From Bacillus sp. Marseille-P3661 (GTDB lineage Bacteria; Bacillota; Bacilli; Bacillales; Bacillaceae_J): a DNA stretch of 64,000 nucleotides. How positions within the stretch are numbered: the first letter of the stretch is position 1; each line of letters begins with the position of its first letter. The stretch is from the NCBI RefSeq assembly GCF_900240995.1, contig NZ_LT965957.1:245820-309819 (forward strand). Direction: 5' to 3'. Position numbers and translations under genes: made by a program. The notes under the pieces were generated by a model. It did not search any database. It was not told the DNA's origin and saw nothing but the letters and a program-made list of their open reading frames with translations. Below are positions 34,820 to 43,814 of this stretch, in pieces.

Positions 34820-35755
34820 CTATATCCAAATACTACCGATAAAGAAAATTAGAGGTATTGTTAAAAGAGATAGTAGGTTCGTAAATAATGTGTTCATAAC
34901 CCCGTAATTTTCATCGGCATTATAGAGCGCTAAAATGATTGATGCAGATGTAACTGCCGGCATTGCCATCTCAACTAGTAATACTTGTTCAACTTCGTTG
35001 GATAACGATAGCATAGAAAGTGCAATGACACCTAGCAATGGAAAAATAAGTAGTTTAAATGTCACGGGAATTGCAATGAGTTTAGCTGATATCTTTTTCT
35101 TTTCCCTAATTATGGTCATCGTTAACATTCCGATATAAAACATTGCTAACGGGCTAGATGCACCTGCAAGTGTAGCAGTTACGTCCTTAATAAAGAAACC
35201 CGGATTAATTTGAAAAACAGTAATCGTTAAACCGATTACAACTGCTACATTAGGAACTGAAATCATCGATTTTAGATTGTTTAGCGTGAGTTTAGTCTTC
35301 CCGCGGATCATTAACGCCCCCACTGTCCAAAGGGTTAAAGACATCCCTGCATCAAATACAGCAGCAAAAACAGCTCCTTTTGCACCAAATAAGGCTGCAC
35401 AAAATGGAATACCAATTAATCCAGTATTTCCAAAAATGGCTAAGAAACCTGTCTCACGGGCCTTAAGTGAATCTAATCCTATAGACTTTCCAAAAATATA
35501 ACCTAATAATAAACCGGCTAAATTAAAGATTAAAGAAAATATAAAGATCATAACGATCTGCTGCATTAAATGATCGTCAATTTCCACTTGTAGAAATCCG
35601 TGTAAAATAATAGCTGGTAATGCAATATTAATAATAACAAAGATCATGAACTTTCTTACATCAGCTGAAAACGAAATTTTATAAGTTAAAAACATACCTA
35701 TTCCTAATAAAACTGCTAATCTCATAATCGTTACTAATAATACAGAATAATCCAT
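34820..35755 (-). CDS. AEC family transporter (auxin efflux carrier/malate permease type)
   Basis: A 311-residue membrane protein of the AEC family with about ten helices in two five-helix bundles. Recognisable segments are FAIFGNTGLIGIPFCAALFG (the family's N-x-G crossover) and LVEMAMPAVTSASIILALYN. Bacterial members include malate and malonate carriers. I chose ATG 35755 (MDYSVLLVT) after AAGGAAGGG; the longer start at 35812 lies in the terminator hairpin of pyruvate carboxylase. It is followed by the LysR gene with a 53-nt gap. An organic-acid or aromatic-acid substrate is likely from context. Confidence 0.87.
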   Translation of the reverse strand: MDYSVLLVTIMRLAVLLGIGMFLTYKISFSADVRKFMIFVIINIALPAIILHGFLQVEIDDHLMQQIVMIFIFSLIFNLAGLLLGYIFGKSIGLDSLKARETGFLAIFGNTGLIGIPFCAALFGAKGAVFAAVFDAGMSLTLWTVGALMIRGKTKLTLNNLKSMISVPNVAVVIGLTITVFQINPGFFIKDVTATLAGASSPLAMFYIGMLTMTIIREKKKISAKLIAIPVTFKLLIFPLLGVIALSMLSLSNEVEQVLLVEMAMPAVTSASIILALYNADENYGVMNTLFTNLLSLLTIPLIFFIGSIWI

Positions 35756-35778
35756 ATATCCCTTCCTTTCTTCAACAG

Positions 35779-35805
35779 TAAAAATGCTCTGCTGTTGACA
35801 GAGCA
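35779..35805 (-). terminator. Terminator of pyruvate carboxylase
   Basis: The stem TGCTCTG / CAGAGCA with a 7-nt loop is followed by TTTTTACTG on the minus strand, 20 nt after the pyc stop. Confidence 0.85.
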
Positions 35806-35825
35806 CTTTCACCTGTATATCAATC

Positions 35826-38800
35826 TTAAAATTCTAGTAATAAATCCCCTGTTTGGATCGCATCACCATTCACGACATGAATATCTTTCACTACACCGTC
35901 AAATGGGGCTTGAACCGTTGTTTCCATTTTCATCGCTTCGGTAATGATCAGGTGATCACCTTTCTTAACCTTTTCGCCTTTTTCAACAAGAACCTTAATA
36001 ACAGTTCCAGGCATAGTAGCACCTATATGATTTTCATTTCCTTTTTGTGCTTTCTGTTTTACAGCTGTCTCTGATTTCACATTGTTATCTTTAATAACAA
36101 CTTCTCGCGGTTGACCGTTCAATTCAAAATAAACGACCCTTGTGCCATCATGCTGTGGCGCTCCAACAGATACAAGTTTAACAATCAATGTTTTACCTTG
36201 TTCAATCTCAATTTGAATTTCTTCTCCTAAGCGTAAACCATAGAAGAATGATAATGTATCAAGTACAGATAGGTTTCCATATTGATCATTATATTCCTGA
36301 TATTCATCAAAAACTTTTGGATAAAGAACATAGCTTATAACTTCATTTTCTGATACTTCACGATTTAGTTTATTTGTTAGTTCAGCCTTTATCTTTGAAA
36401 AATCAACAGGCTCTAATTTTTCTCCTGGACGCACTGTAATTGCTTCACGTCCCTTTAGAATAATCTTTTGTAGTTCAGCAGGGAATCCTTGATATGGCTG
36501 TCCTAGAAATCCTTGAAAGAATTCTACAACCGAATCTGGAAAATCAAGTGAATTTCCACGCTCATAAATATCCTCTTCTGTAATATCATTTTGTACCATG
36601 AATAAGGCCATATCACCAACAACTTTGGATGAAGGTGTAACCTTTACAACATCACCGAACATATCATTTACTTTACGATAGGTTCTTTTTACTTCATCCC
36701 AGCGACCTTCTAAGCCGACTGCTTTTGCTTGCTGTTGAAGATTGCTGTATTGTCCGCCTGGCATTTCATGCATATATATTTCTGGATGAGGTGCTAACAT
36801 GCCTGATTCAAAATCTTTATAATATTTACGAACATCTTCCCAGTAGTGTGTTAACTTTTCCATTGATTCAATATCAACAAGCGGTTGACGCTTATTCCCC
36901 TGTAATGCATAGTACAACGTGTTACCGCTTGGTTGTGAGGTTAAACCTGCCATTGAACTCATTGCCACATCAACAATGTCGACGCCTGCTTCAATAGCCT
37001 TCACATATGTCATAATGCCATTGCCGCTTGTATCGTGTGTATGCAAATGAATTGGAATATTCACAGTTTCTTTTAAAGCCGATATTAACGAATATGCAGC
37101 CTGCGGTTTTAATAAACCGGCCATATCTTTAATTCCTAAAATATGTGCCCCAGCATTTTCAAGCTCTTTTGCCATGTTTTTATAATAATCTAAGTTATAT
37201 TTAACACGGCTGGTATCTAGAATATCACCTGCATAACAAATAGATGCTTCTGCAATTTTGCCTGTATCTCTTACTGCCTCAATGGCTGGAATCATACCAG
37301 TAACCCAGTTTAGGCTATCAAAAATTCTAAAAACATCAATCCCGGAATCAGCTGAACGAGAAACAAATTCCTTTATTACATTATCAGGATAGTTCTTGTA
37401 ACCTACTGCATTTGATGCTCTTAATAGCATTTGAAACAAGATGTTTGGAGCCTTTTCGCGTAAAATTTCCAAACGTTCCCATGGGTCTTCTTTTAAGAAT
37501 CGATAACTCACGTCGAAGGTTGCACCGCCCCACATTTCCAATGAAAATAAGTTTGGCAATAGACGAGCGGTTGGCTCAGCAATTTCTTTTAGATCTTTAG
37601 TTCGTACACGAGTAGCTAACAGCGATTGATGTGCATCCCTAAATGTAGTATCAGTTAGTAAAACTTCTGGCTGCTCCTTAATCCAGTTCGTTAAACCCTC
37701 AGGACCTTTTTCATCAAGTATTTGTTTAGTACCATATGGTATTGGTTCAAGTGTACTTACCTTTGGAATACGTGGTTTTGGTAATAAAGGTTTTTTCTGC
37801 TTTTGCACACCGCTAAATCCATTAACAACAGTTGTACCAATGTAAGATAATAATTTTGTACCACGGTCCAATTTTTTAGGAAACTCAAAGAGCTCTGGTG
37901 TAGTATCAATGAAAGACGTATTATACCTCCCACTTAAAAAACTTTCATGTGTCATAACATTTTCTAAGAACGGAATGTTCGTCTTTATTCCACGGATTCT
38001 GAATTCTTTCAAGTTACGAACCATTTTTTTCGCAGCATTTTCATATGTCAATGCCCATGTTGATAGTTTAACAAGCAAAGAATCATAATGAGGTGTAATG
38101 ACTGATCCTTGGAAACCATTACCTGCATCCAAGCGAACACCAAAGCCACCACCTGAACGATATGCCATAATCTTACCTGTATCAGGCATAAAGTTATTTT
38201 CGGGATCCTCTGTTGTAACACGCGACTGAATTGCATAGCCATTTGCGATAATTTTATCTTGTTGTGGAATGCCTACCACAGCTCCATGTAGACTATTTCC
38301 CGCCGCTATCAAAATTTGTGATTGAACAATATCAATACCAGTAATCATTTCTGTAATTGTATGTTCTACTTGCACACGCGGATTCACTTCAATGAAATAG
38401 AAATCATTTTCTGTAACTAAAAACTCTACTGTACCTGCATTTAAGTAGTTAACATTTTTCATTAATTTAACAGCTGCATCACAAATGTTCATCCGCAATT
38501 CTTCAGATAAGGACACACTTGGTGCAACTTCAACTACTTTTTGATGGCGTCTTTGAACAGAACAATCTCTTTCATATAAGTGAACAATATTACCTTCATG
38601 GTCTCCTAGAATTTGCACTTCAATATGTTTAGGATTTTCAATTAATTTTTCAACATAAACATCATCTTGTCCAAACGCTGCTTTTGCCTCCGATTTAGCT
38701 CGGTTAAAGTTTTCAACTAATTCTTCTTCATTTCGCACAATACGCATGCCGCGACCACCGCCACCTAAAGCAGCTTTGATCATAATTGGATAACCATGCT

Positions 38801-39269
38801 GTGCACAAAATGCTTTTACTTCTTCTGTACTTGCAACAGGTCCATTTGTACCAGGAATAACAGGTATATTCGCTAACTGAGCTTGTTCTCTTGCTTTAAC
38901 TTTATCACCAAACATTTCGAGGTGTTTAGGTTCTGGACCTATTAACACAATCCCTTCCTCTTGGCAACGCTTAGCAAATTGAATATTCTCTGATAAAAAA
39001 CCATATCCAGGATGAATTGCGTCCACATCATTTGCTTTTGCAATTTCTAGAATACCTTCAATATCTAAATAAGCATCAATCGGTTTTTTATCCTTTCCCA
39101 CTAGGTAAGCTTCATCCGCTTTATAGCGATGGTATGAGCCTGTATCTTCCTTGGAGTAAATTGCTACAGTACGTATATCCAGTTCAGTACATGCCCGGAA
39201 AATCCGAATGGCAATTTCTCCTCTGTTAGCTACAAGAACTTTATTAATTTTTCTCTGATTTAAAGTCAC
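35826..39269 (-). CDS. pyc: Pyruvate carboxylase
   Basis: A 1147-residue, full-length biotin enzyme that carboxylates pyruvate to oxaloacetate to refill the TCA cycle. Domains in order: biotin carboxylase with ATP-grasp (about 1-455; GGGGRGMRIV, FIEVNPRVQVEHTITE), carboxyltransferase (about 530-800; TTFRDAHQSLLATRVR and HLHTHDTSGNG metal site), conserved PYC region, and the C-terminal biotinyl domain with ITEAMKMETTV (biotin Lys about 1112). The start is GTG at 39269 after AGGAGGAAG. It is transcribed alone with its own terminator. It fits the lifestyle shown here, since the meta-cleavage operon produces pyruvate and acetyl-CoA. Confidence 0.98.
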   Translation of the reverse strand: MTLNQRKINKVLVANRGEIAIRIFRACTELDIRTVAIYSKEDTGSYHRYKADEAYLVGKDKKPIDAYLDIEGILEIAKANDVDAIHPGYGFLSENIQFAKRCQEEGIVLIGPEPKHLEMFGDKVKAREQAQLANIPVIPGTNGPVASTEEVKAFCAQHGYPIMIKAALGGGGRGMRIVRNEEELVENFNRAKSEAKAAFGQDDVYVEKLIENPKHIEVQILGDHEGNIVHLYERDCSVQRRHQKVVEVAPSVSLSEELRMNICDAAVKLMKNVNYLNAGTVEFLVTENDFYFIEVNPRVQVEHTITEMITGIDIVQSQILIAAGNSLHGAVVGIPQQDKIIANGYAIQSRVTTEDPENNFMPDTGKIMAYRSGGGFGVRLDAGNGFQGSVITPHYDSLLVKLSTWALTYENAAKKMVRNLKEFRIRGIKTNIPFLENVMTHESFLSGRYNTSFIDTTPELFEFPKKLDRGTKLLSYIGTTVVNGFSGVQKQKKPLLPKPRIPKVSTLEPIPYGTKQILDEKGPEGLTNWIKEQPEVLLTDTTFRDAHQSLLATRVRTKDLKEIAEPTARLLPNLFSLEMWGGATFDVSYRFLKEDPWERLEILREKAPNILFQMLLRASNAVGYKNYPDNVIKEFVSRSADSGIDVFRIFDSLNWVTGMIPAIEAVRDTGKIAEASICYAGDILDTSRVKYNLDYYKNMAKELENAGAHILGIKDMAGLLKPQAAYSLISALKETVNIPIHLHTHDTSGNGIMTYVKAIEAGVDIVDVAMSSMAGLTSQPSGNTLYYALQGNKRQPLVDIESMEKLTHYWEDVRKYYKDFESGMLAPHPEIYMHEMPGGQYSNLQQQAKAVGLEGRWDEVKRTYRKVNDMFGDVVKVTPSSKVVGDMALFMVQNDITEEDIYERGNSLDFPDSVVEFFQGFLGQPYQGFPAELQKIILKGREAITVRPGEKLEPVDFSKIKAELTNKLNREVSENEVISYVLYPKVFDEYQEYNDQYGNLSVLDTLSFFYGLRLGEEIQIEIEQGKTLIVKLVSVGAPQHDGTRVVYFELNGQPREVVIKDNNVKSETAVKQKAQKGNENHIGATMPGTVIKVLVEKGEKVKKGDHLIITEAMKMETTVQAPFDGVVKDIHVVNGDAIQTGDLLLEF

Positions 39270-39523
39270 TTAACTTCCTCCTAACCATTTTAGTATTTCT
39301 ATTTTTAAATAAGTCATTATCTTCATTAAAGTTTAAATAGTGTATTTAAACTGAATTTTCGGATTTTTGGGAGCGCAATGATATTATAACTTAAATGTTG
39401 TGTTTTTCCTTTAGATTTTCAAAAAATATATATTTCACCGCAATAAGGACTATTCATTTAATCCATATCACGGTGAATTATCCCGTCTCATTGGTTTTAC
39501 CCTTCTTTCAAACTTTTTGCGAT

Positions 39524-40831
39524 TTAATCATTCGTTAAATTTGGCAAAAATGTAACTATTTCTGGGAAAATGATTAGAATAACAGTAAAAACTGCCATTG
39601 CTATAACCGCTGGGACAACACCTTTAAAGATCTTTTCAATCGGTACATCTTTAACAACCCCACTAATAATATAAACACTTAACCCTAGCGGTGGTGTTAA
39701 GACACCTATATTAATAACCATTACCATGATGATTCCAAACCATAATCCATCAAATCCTATCTGGGTAATGATTGGATAAACGATTGGCAAAGTTAGAACC
39801 ATAATAGCAATTCCTTCTAAAAACATTCCCAAAATTAAGTAAACAATTAAAATCATCGCTAAAATGATGTATGGAGAAACATCAAGTGATGTAACCTTTT
39901 CAGTCATTGTCATCGGAATTTGACTTAAAGCTAAAAATCTACCAAAAAGTGAAGCTCCAATTAAGATTAAAAACAGCATAACAGATAAACGGATTGTCTC
40001 GTCTAATGAGTCCAATAATTTAGCCCAAGATAATCGTTTTGAAACTAATGTTATTATAAAAGCACCCATTGCTCCTATTCCACCAGCTTCACTAGGTGTA
40101 AAAATCCCTAAATAAATTCCACCAATACTAATAATGAATATTAATAGAAATGGCCATACACTGCTTAATGATTTTACCTTTTCACCCATTACAGCAGGTT
40201 CTTGTTGTCTTGGAGCTATTGAAGGATTCATTCGTACTTGAATGTTAATCATGATAATAAAAACTAACGTCATTAAAATTCCAGGTACTAATCCCCCAAT
40301 TAATAATGGACCTATCGGTTCCGATGTAAGTGCTCCGTAAAGGATTAAAATTACACTTGGCGGAATAAGGACACCTAATGTACCACCTGCAGCTACGGCT
40401 GCTGTTGAAAATGTTGTTTTATAATTGTACTTATTCATTTCTGGGATCGCAATTTTTGCAAGCGTTGCTGTCGTTGCATTTGATGAACCAGAAATAGCTG
40501 CAAAGATAGAACTTGCACCAATTGTTGCAATTGCTAAACCGCCGCGAAAATGGCCAATCCATTTATCAACAGCATTAAATAGGTCACTTCCCAAACCAGT
40601 ATTGGACATAAACATACCCATCAAAATGAATAGGGGAATTACACTTAAACTATAGCTATTTGCTGTGCCAAATGCTGATGGTCCTAACTGTGCTAAACCT
40701 ACATCCCAACCATTTAGTAAAGATACGCCTACAAATCCGACTAGGAATAACGATAATCCAACAGATACTCTTAATAGAATAAGGATAAGTAAAACAACAA
40801 CACCCAATGCTCCAATCATTTCAGGACTCAT
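39524..40831 (-). CDS. dctM: TRAP transporter large permease subunit DctM
   Basis: A 435-residue, 12-TM TRAP large subunit. Family segments: SGSSNATTATLAKIAIPEMNKY, AGGTLGVLIPPSVILILYG and FTPSEAGGIGAMGAFI. It overlaps dctQ by 4 nt (ATGA), so the two are translated together. It ends the meta-cleavage operon. With DctQ and DctP it should import the aromatic acid degraded by the upstream enzymes; a TRAP system of this DctPQM type is notable because many protocatechuate uptake systems are MFS or ABC carriers. Confidence 0.95.
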   Translation of the reverse strand: MSPEMIGALGVVVLLILILLRVSVGLSLFLVGFVGVSLLNGWDVGLAQLGPSAFGTANSYSLSVIPLFILMGMFMSNTGLGSDLFNAVDKWIGHFRGGLAIATIGASSIFAAISGSSNATTATLAKIAIPEMNKYNYKTTFSTAAVAAGGTLGVLIPPSVILILYGALTSEPIGPLLIGGLVPGILMTLVFIIMINIQVRMNPSIAPRQQEPAVMGEKVKSLSSVWPFLLIFIISIGGIYLGIFTPSEAGGIGAMGAFIITLVSKRLSWAKLLDSLDETIRLSVMLFLILIGASLFGRFLALSQIPMTMTEKVTSLDVSPYIILAMILIVYLILGMFLEGIAIMVLTLPIVYPIITQIGFDGLWFGIIMVMVINIGVLTPPLGLSVYIISGVVKDVPIEKIFKGVVPAVIAMAVFTVILIIFPEIVTFLPNLTND

Positions 40832-41382
40832 GCCTGCACCACCTTTAAAATAGACTTAACGATGTCAAGGATAAACGTAAGCGTAAACAATATTGCTCCG
40901 ATGGCAGCAAATATAGTAAAGAAGTATAACTGTAAGCTTAAGTCCCCGGTTAACTCACCACTAGCCATTAAACGTTTTGTGTATTCAAATAATTGCCATG
41001 ATGTTAAACATAAAAGAACAAAGATGATCGAAGAAGAAACAATATTTAAGATTTCCTGGGCCTTAGCTGGAAACTTATTTGTTAAAAAATCGATTTCAAT
41101 ATGATCTTTCGTTATTTGTGTCATACCTAAACTAAAAAATACAATCAGGGCAAGTGCCAATCCTGTTAACTCAAACGCACCTGTAATTGGCTTATTAAAA
41201 AAATATCTTCCTGCAACATCAGCAGTCGTTAATAACATCATCAAGAAGAGAATCACACTTGATACTTTGTGAGCAATATGATTCAACAAGTATATAATTC
41301 TATAAATTTTATTAGTATCTTTTCCCCAAGGAATCTCTGCTCTAGCTTTTGCAGTAACATCCACATTTGTTTCCGTTTTCAT
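40828..41382 (-). CDS. dctQ: TRAP transporter small permease subunit DctQ
   Basis: A 184-residue, four-helix TRAP small subunit (VILFLMMLLTTADVAGRYFF, then ELTGLALALIVFFSLGMTQI). The chosen ATG 41382 follows GAGGTGA; a GTG at 41391 lies on that site. It sits 98 nt after dctP and overlaps dctM. The gap to dctP holds a hairpin with a T-rich tail that could lower permease expression relative to the binding protein. Confidence 0.93.
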   Translation of the reverse strand: MKTETNVDVTAKARAEIPWGKDTNKIYRIIYLLNHIAHKVSSVILFLMMLLTTADVAGRYFFNKPITGAFELTGLALALIVFFSLGMTQITKDHIEIDFLTNKFPAKAQEILNIVSSSIIFVLLCLTSWQLFEYTKRLMASGELTGDLSLQLYFFTIFAAIGAILFTLTFILDIVKSILKVVQA

Positions 41383-41410
41383 AGTTTTCACCTCAAGATA
41401 GATAGATATA

Positions 41411-41455
41411 TAATAAAACTTGGCTGCGCCCGTATAACTTGACGCTATGCCAAGT
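41411..41455 (-). terminator. Attenuator-like hairpin between dctP and dctQ
   Basis: On the minus strand ACTTGGC / GCCAAGT pair around a 24-nt loop and are followed by TTTTATTATATA. The stem is short and the loop long, so partial termination is more likely than full termination. Confidence 0.5.
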
Positions 41456-41480
41456 CTTATTTAAAAACACTTTACAGTGA

Positions 41481-42545
41481 TTAATTTTCTGAAATCAATT
41501 TTACAGCTTCATCATAGATTGCTTGTCCAGGTATGCCTTTTGCTTCCATATCAGCAATCCACTTTTCCGCTACAACTTGTGATGCGTCTTTATATTTTTG
41601 AACTTCCTCATCCGGTAGTTCAATAAATTCAACGCCCATTTCCTTTGCTTTCGCTTCAGCTGCTGCTTTTTGACCGTCGTATGCTTCACCGGCTTTTTGT
41701 GCCATTTGGAGACCAACTAATCCTTCAATTGTTGCTTGGTCATCAGCAGGTAGCTTGTCCCAACTGCCTTTATTCATCACAGTATAATATAAATTTGTAT
41801 TAAAATTACCAAGTGTTACATAATCAACTACATCGAATAAATTAAAGTCAGCAATAGCTGAAATTGGTAATACACCGCCATCAATTACACCTTTTTGTAG
41901 TGCATCATACATTTCTGGAGCTGGTAGTGAAACCGGAGTTGCCCCCCAAGATTCAATCATGCCACTACCTTCAACAGATGGAGTTCTTAATTTTAAACCT
42001 TTAACATCTTCAAAACTTCTTACAGCCTTGCCTTTTGTAATGATCATATATGGATCAACCGCATGAAACCACAGTGGCTTTACCTCTGAATACTCAGCTT
42101 GAATTTCTGGAAATGTTTCATATAATTTTTGAGCAACGACACTTAGTTCTGCTGCGTTGCCATCTGTCATAAATGGTAAATGAAGGACAGAGTGTACAGG
42201 AAATTTGCCTGCATTATAACCTTGAATTCCCCAACCAGCATCCATGATCCCAGTTACAACGTTATCATAAGTTTCTTTAGGTCCGCCTAAAGCGCCACCT
42301 GGATAAATGTCAAATATAACTCTGTTTTCTGTGGCAGCTGCAACTTCTTCAGCCCAAGCTGTTTTTACATCATCTTGAACATGATCTGGTGAATTCATAT
42401 GACCTAACTTAAATTCGAATGTTTCACCTGAACTACCTTTACCTTCCGGGCTTGGTTCTGAACCTGTGCTAGATGAACTACAAGCAGATACTGTTAACAT
42501 CATTAAAACGATAAAACTTACAAAAGGAATTCTATATCTATTCAT
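41481..42545 (-). CDS. dctP: TRAP transporter DctP-type substrate-binding lipoprotein
   Basis: A 354-residue extracytoplasmic binding protein. The signal peptide ends in lipobox LTVSAC (lipid Cys22) with a Ser/Gly linker. The mature domain has DctP features: FKLGHMNSPDHVQDDVKTAW, the VKGLKLRTPSVEGSG strand with the substrate-binding Arg, and EMYDALQKGVIDGGV. The ATG at 42545 follows GGGGGG; the in-frame ATG at 42629 would begin before a 38-bp palindrome and lacks a signal peptide, so I reject it. A palindrome and a cre-like site lie just upstream, suggesting extra control or mRNA stabilisation of this gene. Confidence 0.94.
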   Translation of the reverse strand: MNRYRIPFVSFIVLMMLTVSACSSSSTGSEPSPEGKGSSGETFEFKLGHMNSPDHVQDDVKTAWAEEVAAATENRVIFDIYPGGALGGPKETYDNVVTGIMDAGWGIQGYNAGKFPVHSVLHLPFMTDGNAAELSVVAQKLYETFPEIQAEYSEVKPLWFHAVDPYMIITKGKAVRSFEDVKGLKLRTPSVEGSGMIESWGATPVSLPAPEMYDALQKGVIDGGVLPISAIADFNLFDVVDYVTLGNFNTNLYYTVMNKGSWDKLPADDQATIEGLVGLQMAQKAGEAYDGQKAAAEAKAKEMGVEFIELPDEEVQKYKDASQVVAEKWIADMEAKGIPGQAIYDEAVKLISEN

Positions 42546-42569
42546 TCCATATCCCCCCAAGATTTGGTT

Positions 42570-42607
42570 GGAAGAAAGTTTCTCGAAAATTCGAGAAACT
42601 TTCTTCC
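42570..42607. repeat. Perfect 38-bp palindrome upstream of dctP
   Basis: Two 18-nt arms (beginning GGAAGAAAGTTTCTCGAA) are exact complements around a 2-nt centre. It lies 25 nt before the dctP start codon in the mRNA, with no T tract after it. It could be an mRNA-stabilising hairpin, an RNase processing site or a protein-binding site; I cannot tell which. Confidence 0.8.
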
Positions 42608-42614
42608 TTTGAAC

Positions 42615-42629
42615 AATAAACGCTTTCAT
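42615..42629 (-). promoter_or_regulatory. Cre-like site upstream of dctP
   Basis: On the minus strand ATGAAAGCGTTTATT matches the cre consensus at all positions but one (T for C at position 14). It lies next to the palindrome in the dioxygenase-dctP gap, suggesting an internal promoter under CcpA control. Confidence 0.45.
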
Positions 42630-42663
42630 TTCTATTCTTTAAAATGTTCAGAATATTTAAATC

Positions 42664-43479
42664 CTAAGCCCCCACCAATTGCTTTTCAAACGTCATTACC
42701 GCATTCCAACTACCAGATGATTGTCCAGCCGCAAAAAACTTTGGCTCATGCCCTTCACCTAAGAAAGCTAATAGCATAGCTAAATGACGACCACCAGATT
42801 CAACTTTTGCAGCACTTGAATATTGCGGCAACATGTTATATGCAGATGCATAATCTTTATTCATTACAAAATCAATAAATTGCTTATCTAGAGCATGCTC
42901 AGAAATAGTCGGCTTGTTTTCTCTACCGCGTACTAAGTTATGTGCCAATGCACCACTCGATACAAAGACCACTCTCTTGTCACTCTCTTCTAAAACTCTA
43001 GCAATTTCCTGCCCCCATTTGTATGTTTCTTCTAAATTCGCTGCTAATGTAACAGATAGATTAATAACAGGAATATCTTCATTAGGAACCAAGTAGCGTA
43101 ATGGAACTACAGTACCATAATCCCAAACGAATGTTGGGTCTTTAAAGCCTACAACACGTAAACCAGCATTTTTTCCTGCTTCGACCAGTTTATCTGCAAT
43201 TTCTTGGTCACCTGGATAATGGTAATCAACATCACTAATAATATCAGGACATTCTTGTGCAGTTAGTGTTCCTTTATGGTCAGGAGTACAATCTACAAGG
43301 TGATCAAATGTTGATGGCCAATGGCATGAAACTAAAACAATTAGATCTGTCTTGAGATCGTAGATCTTTTTTGAAACTTCCTTCATGGCACTAACCATAT
43401 CTACTTGAAAATCTGGTGCTTGATCCTCATGACAAATGCTTGGTACGTGTGGCGCTAACATACTCATTACAATACTCAT
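42664..43479 (-). CDS. Class III (LigB-type) extradiol ring-cleavage dioxygenase
   Basis: A 271-residue LigB-superfamily enzyme. The iron-site regions are visible: MLAPHVPSICHE near the N-terminus, VSCHWPS around residue 57, and VSSGALAHNL with the conserved His in the second half. These Fe(II) enzymes open a catechol ring next to the hydroxyls. The start MSIVMSMLAPHVP at 43479 follows GGAGGATGG. It is the only ring-cleavage gene in the operon. With the ACMSD-like decarboxylase, hydroxymuconic-semialdehyde dehydrogenase, tautomerase and decarboxylase around it, protocatechuate 2,3-dioxygenase (PraA-like, as in Paenibacillus) is my best guess; a homoprotocatechuate or catechol substrate is possible. 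Confidence 0.85.
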   Translation of the reverse strand: MSIVMSMLAPHVPSICHEDQAPDFQVDMVSAMKEVSKKIYDLKTDLIVLVSCHWPSTFDHLVDCTPDHKGTLTAQECPDIISDVDYHYPGDQEIADKLVEAGKNAGLRVVGFKDPTFVWDYGTVVPLRYLVPNEDIPVINLSVTLAANLEETYKWGQEIARVLEESDKRVVFVSSGALAHNLVRGRENKPTISEHALDKQFIDFVMNKDYASAYNMLPQYSSAAKVESGGRHLAMLLAFLGEGHEPKFFAAGQSSGSWNAVMTFEKQLVGA

Positions 43480-43593
43480 TTTCCCATCCTCCAATACTAG
43501 TAATTGTTTTGTATTAGAACTGACAACCCATTATGTCCCCCAACAAAAAATGGGATGTCAGATACTAAATTAACTCATGTAACAAAAGGGGTA

Positions 43594-43791
43594 TTACTTT
43601 TGAGCATTCCTTTCAGCTACTGAAACACCAGCGATTCCCCAATGTGTTTTAGGGATTTCAGTAACAATAACTCGTACACTCTCTTTTGGAGCTTCTAGAG
43701 TTTCTGAAACAGTATTTGTAAGATTTTTAATTAAAGCATCCACTTTTTCTGGTGGTCTACCTTCTAAAATTTGGACGTTAAGTAATGGCAT
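43594..43791 (-). CDS. 4-oxalocrotonate tautomerase family enzyme
   Basis: A 65-residue tautomerase of the 4-OT family. Met1 is followed by Pro, which becomes the catalytic N-terminal base after Met removal (PLLNVQILEGRPPEKVDALIKNLT). It converts the enol 2-hydroxymuconate to 2-oxo-3-hexenedioate in meta-cleavage pathways. It lies between the dmpH-like gene (24 nt) and the dioxygenase gene, as in dmp-type operons. Confidence 0.92.
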   Translation of the reverse strand: MPLLNVQILEGRPPEKVDALIKNLTNTVSETLEAPKESVRVIVTEIPKTHWGIAGVSVAERNAQK

Positions 43792-43814
43792 AAATCCGCT
43801 CTCCTTCCATTCTA

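Noticed and set aside
39434..39477. Terminator of the region between dctM and pyruvate carboxylase
   Set aside because: TTCACCG and CGGTGAA can pair, but around a 30-nt loop and without a clear T tract. Not strong enough to list as a feature; the 254-bp gap shows nothing else.
42546..42629. N-terminal extension of dctP to the ATG at 42629
   Set aside because: The extension is mostly translation of the 38-bp palindrome, lacks a ribosome site, and would put 28 residues before a classic lipoprotein signal peptide.
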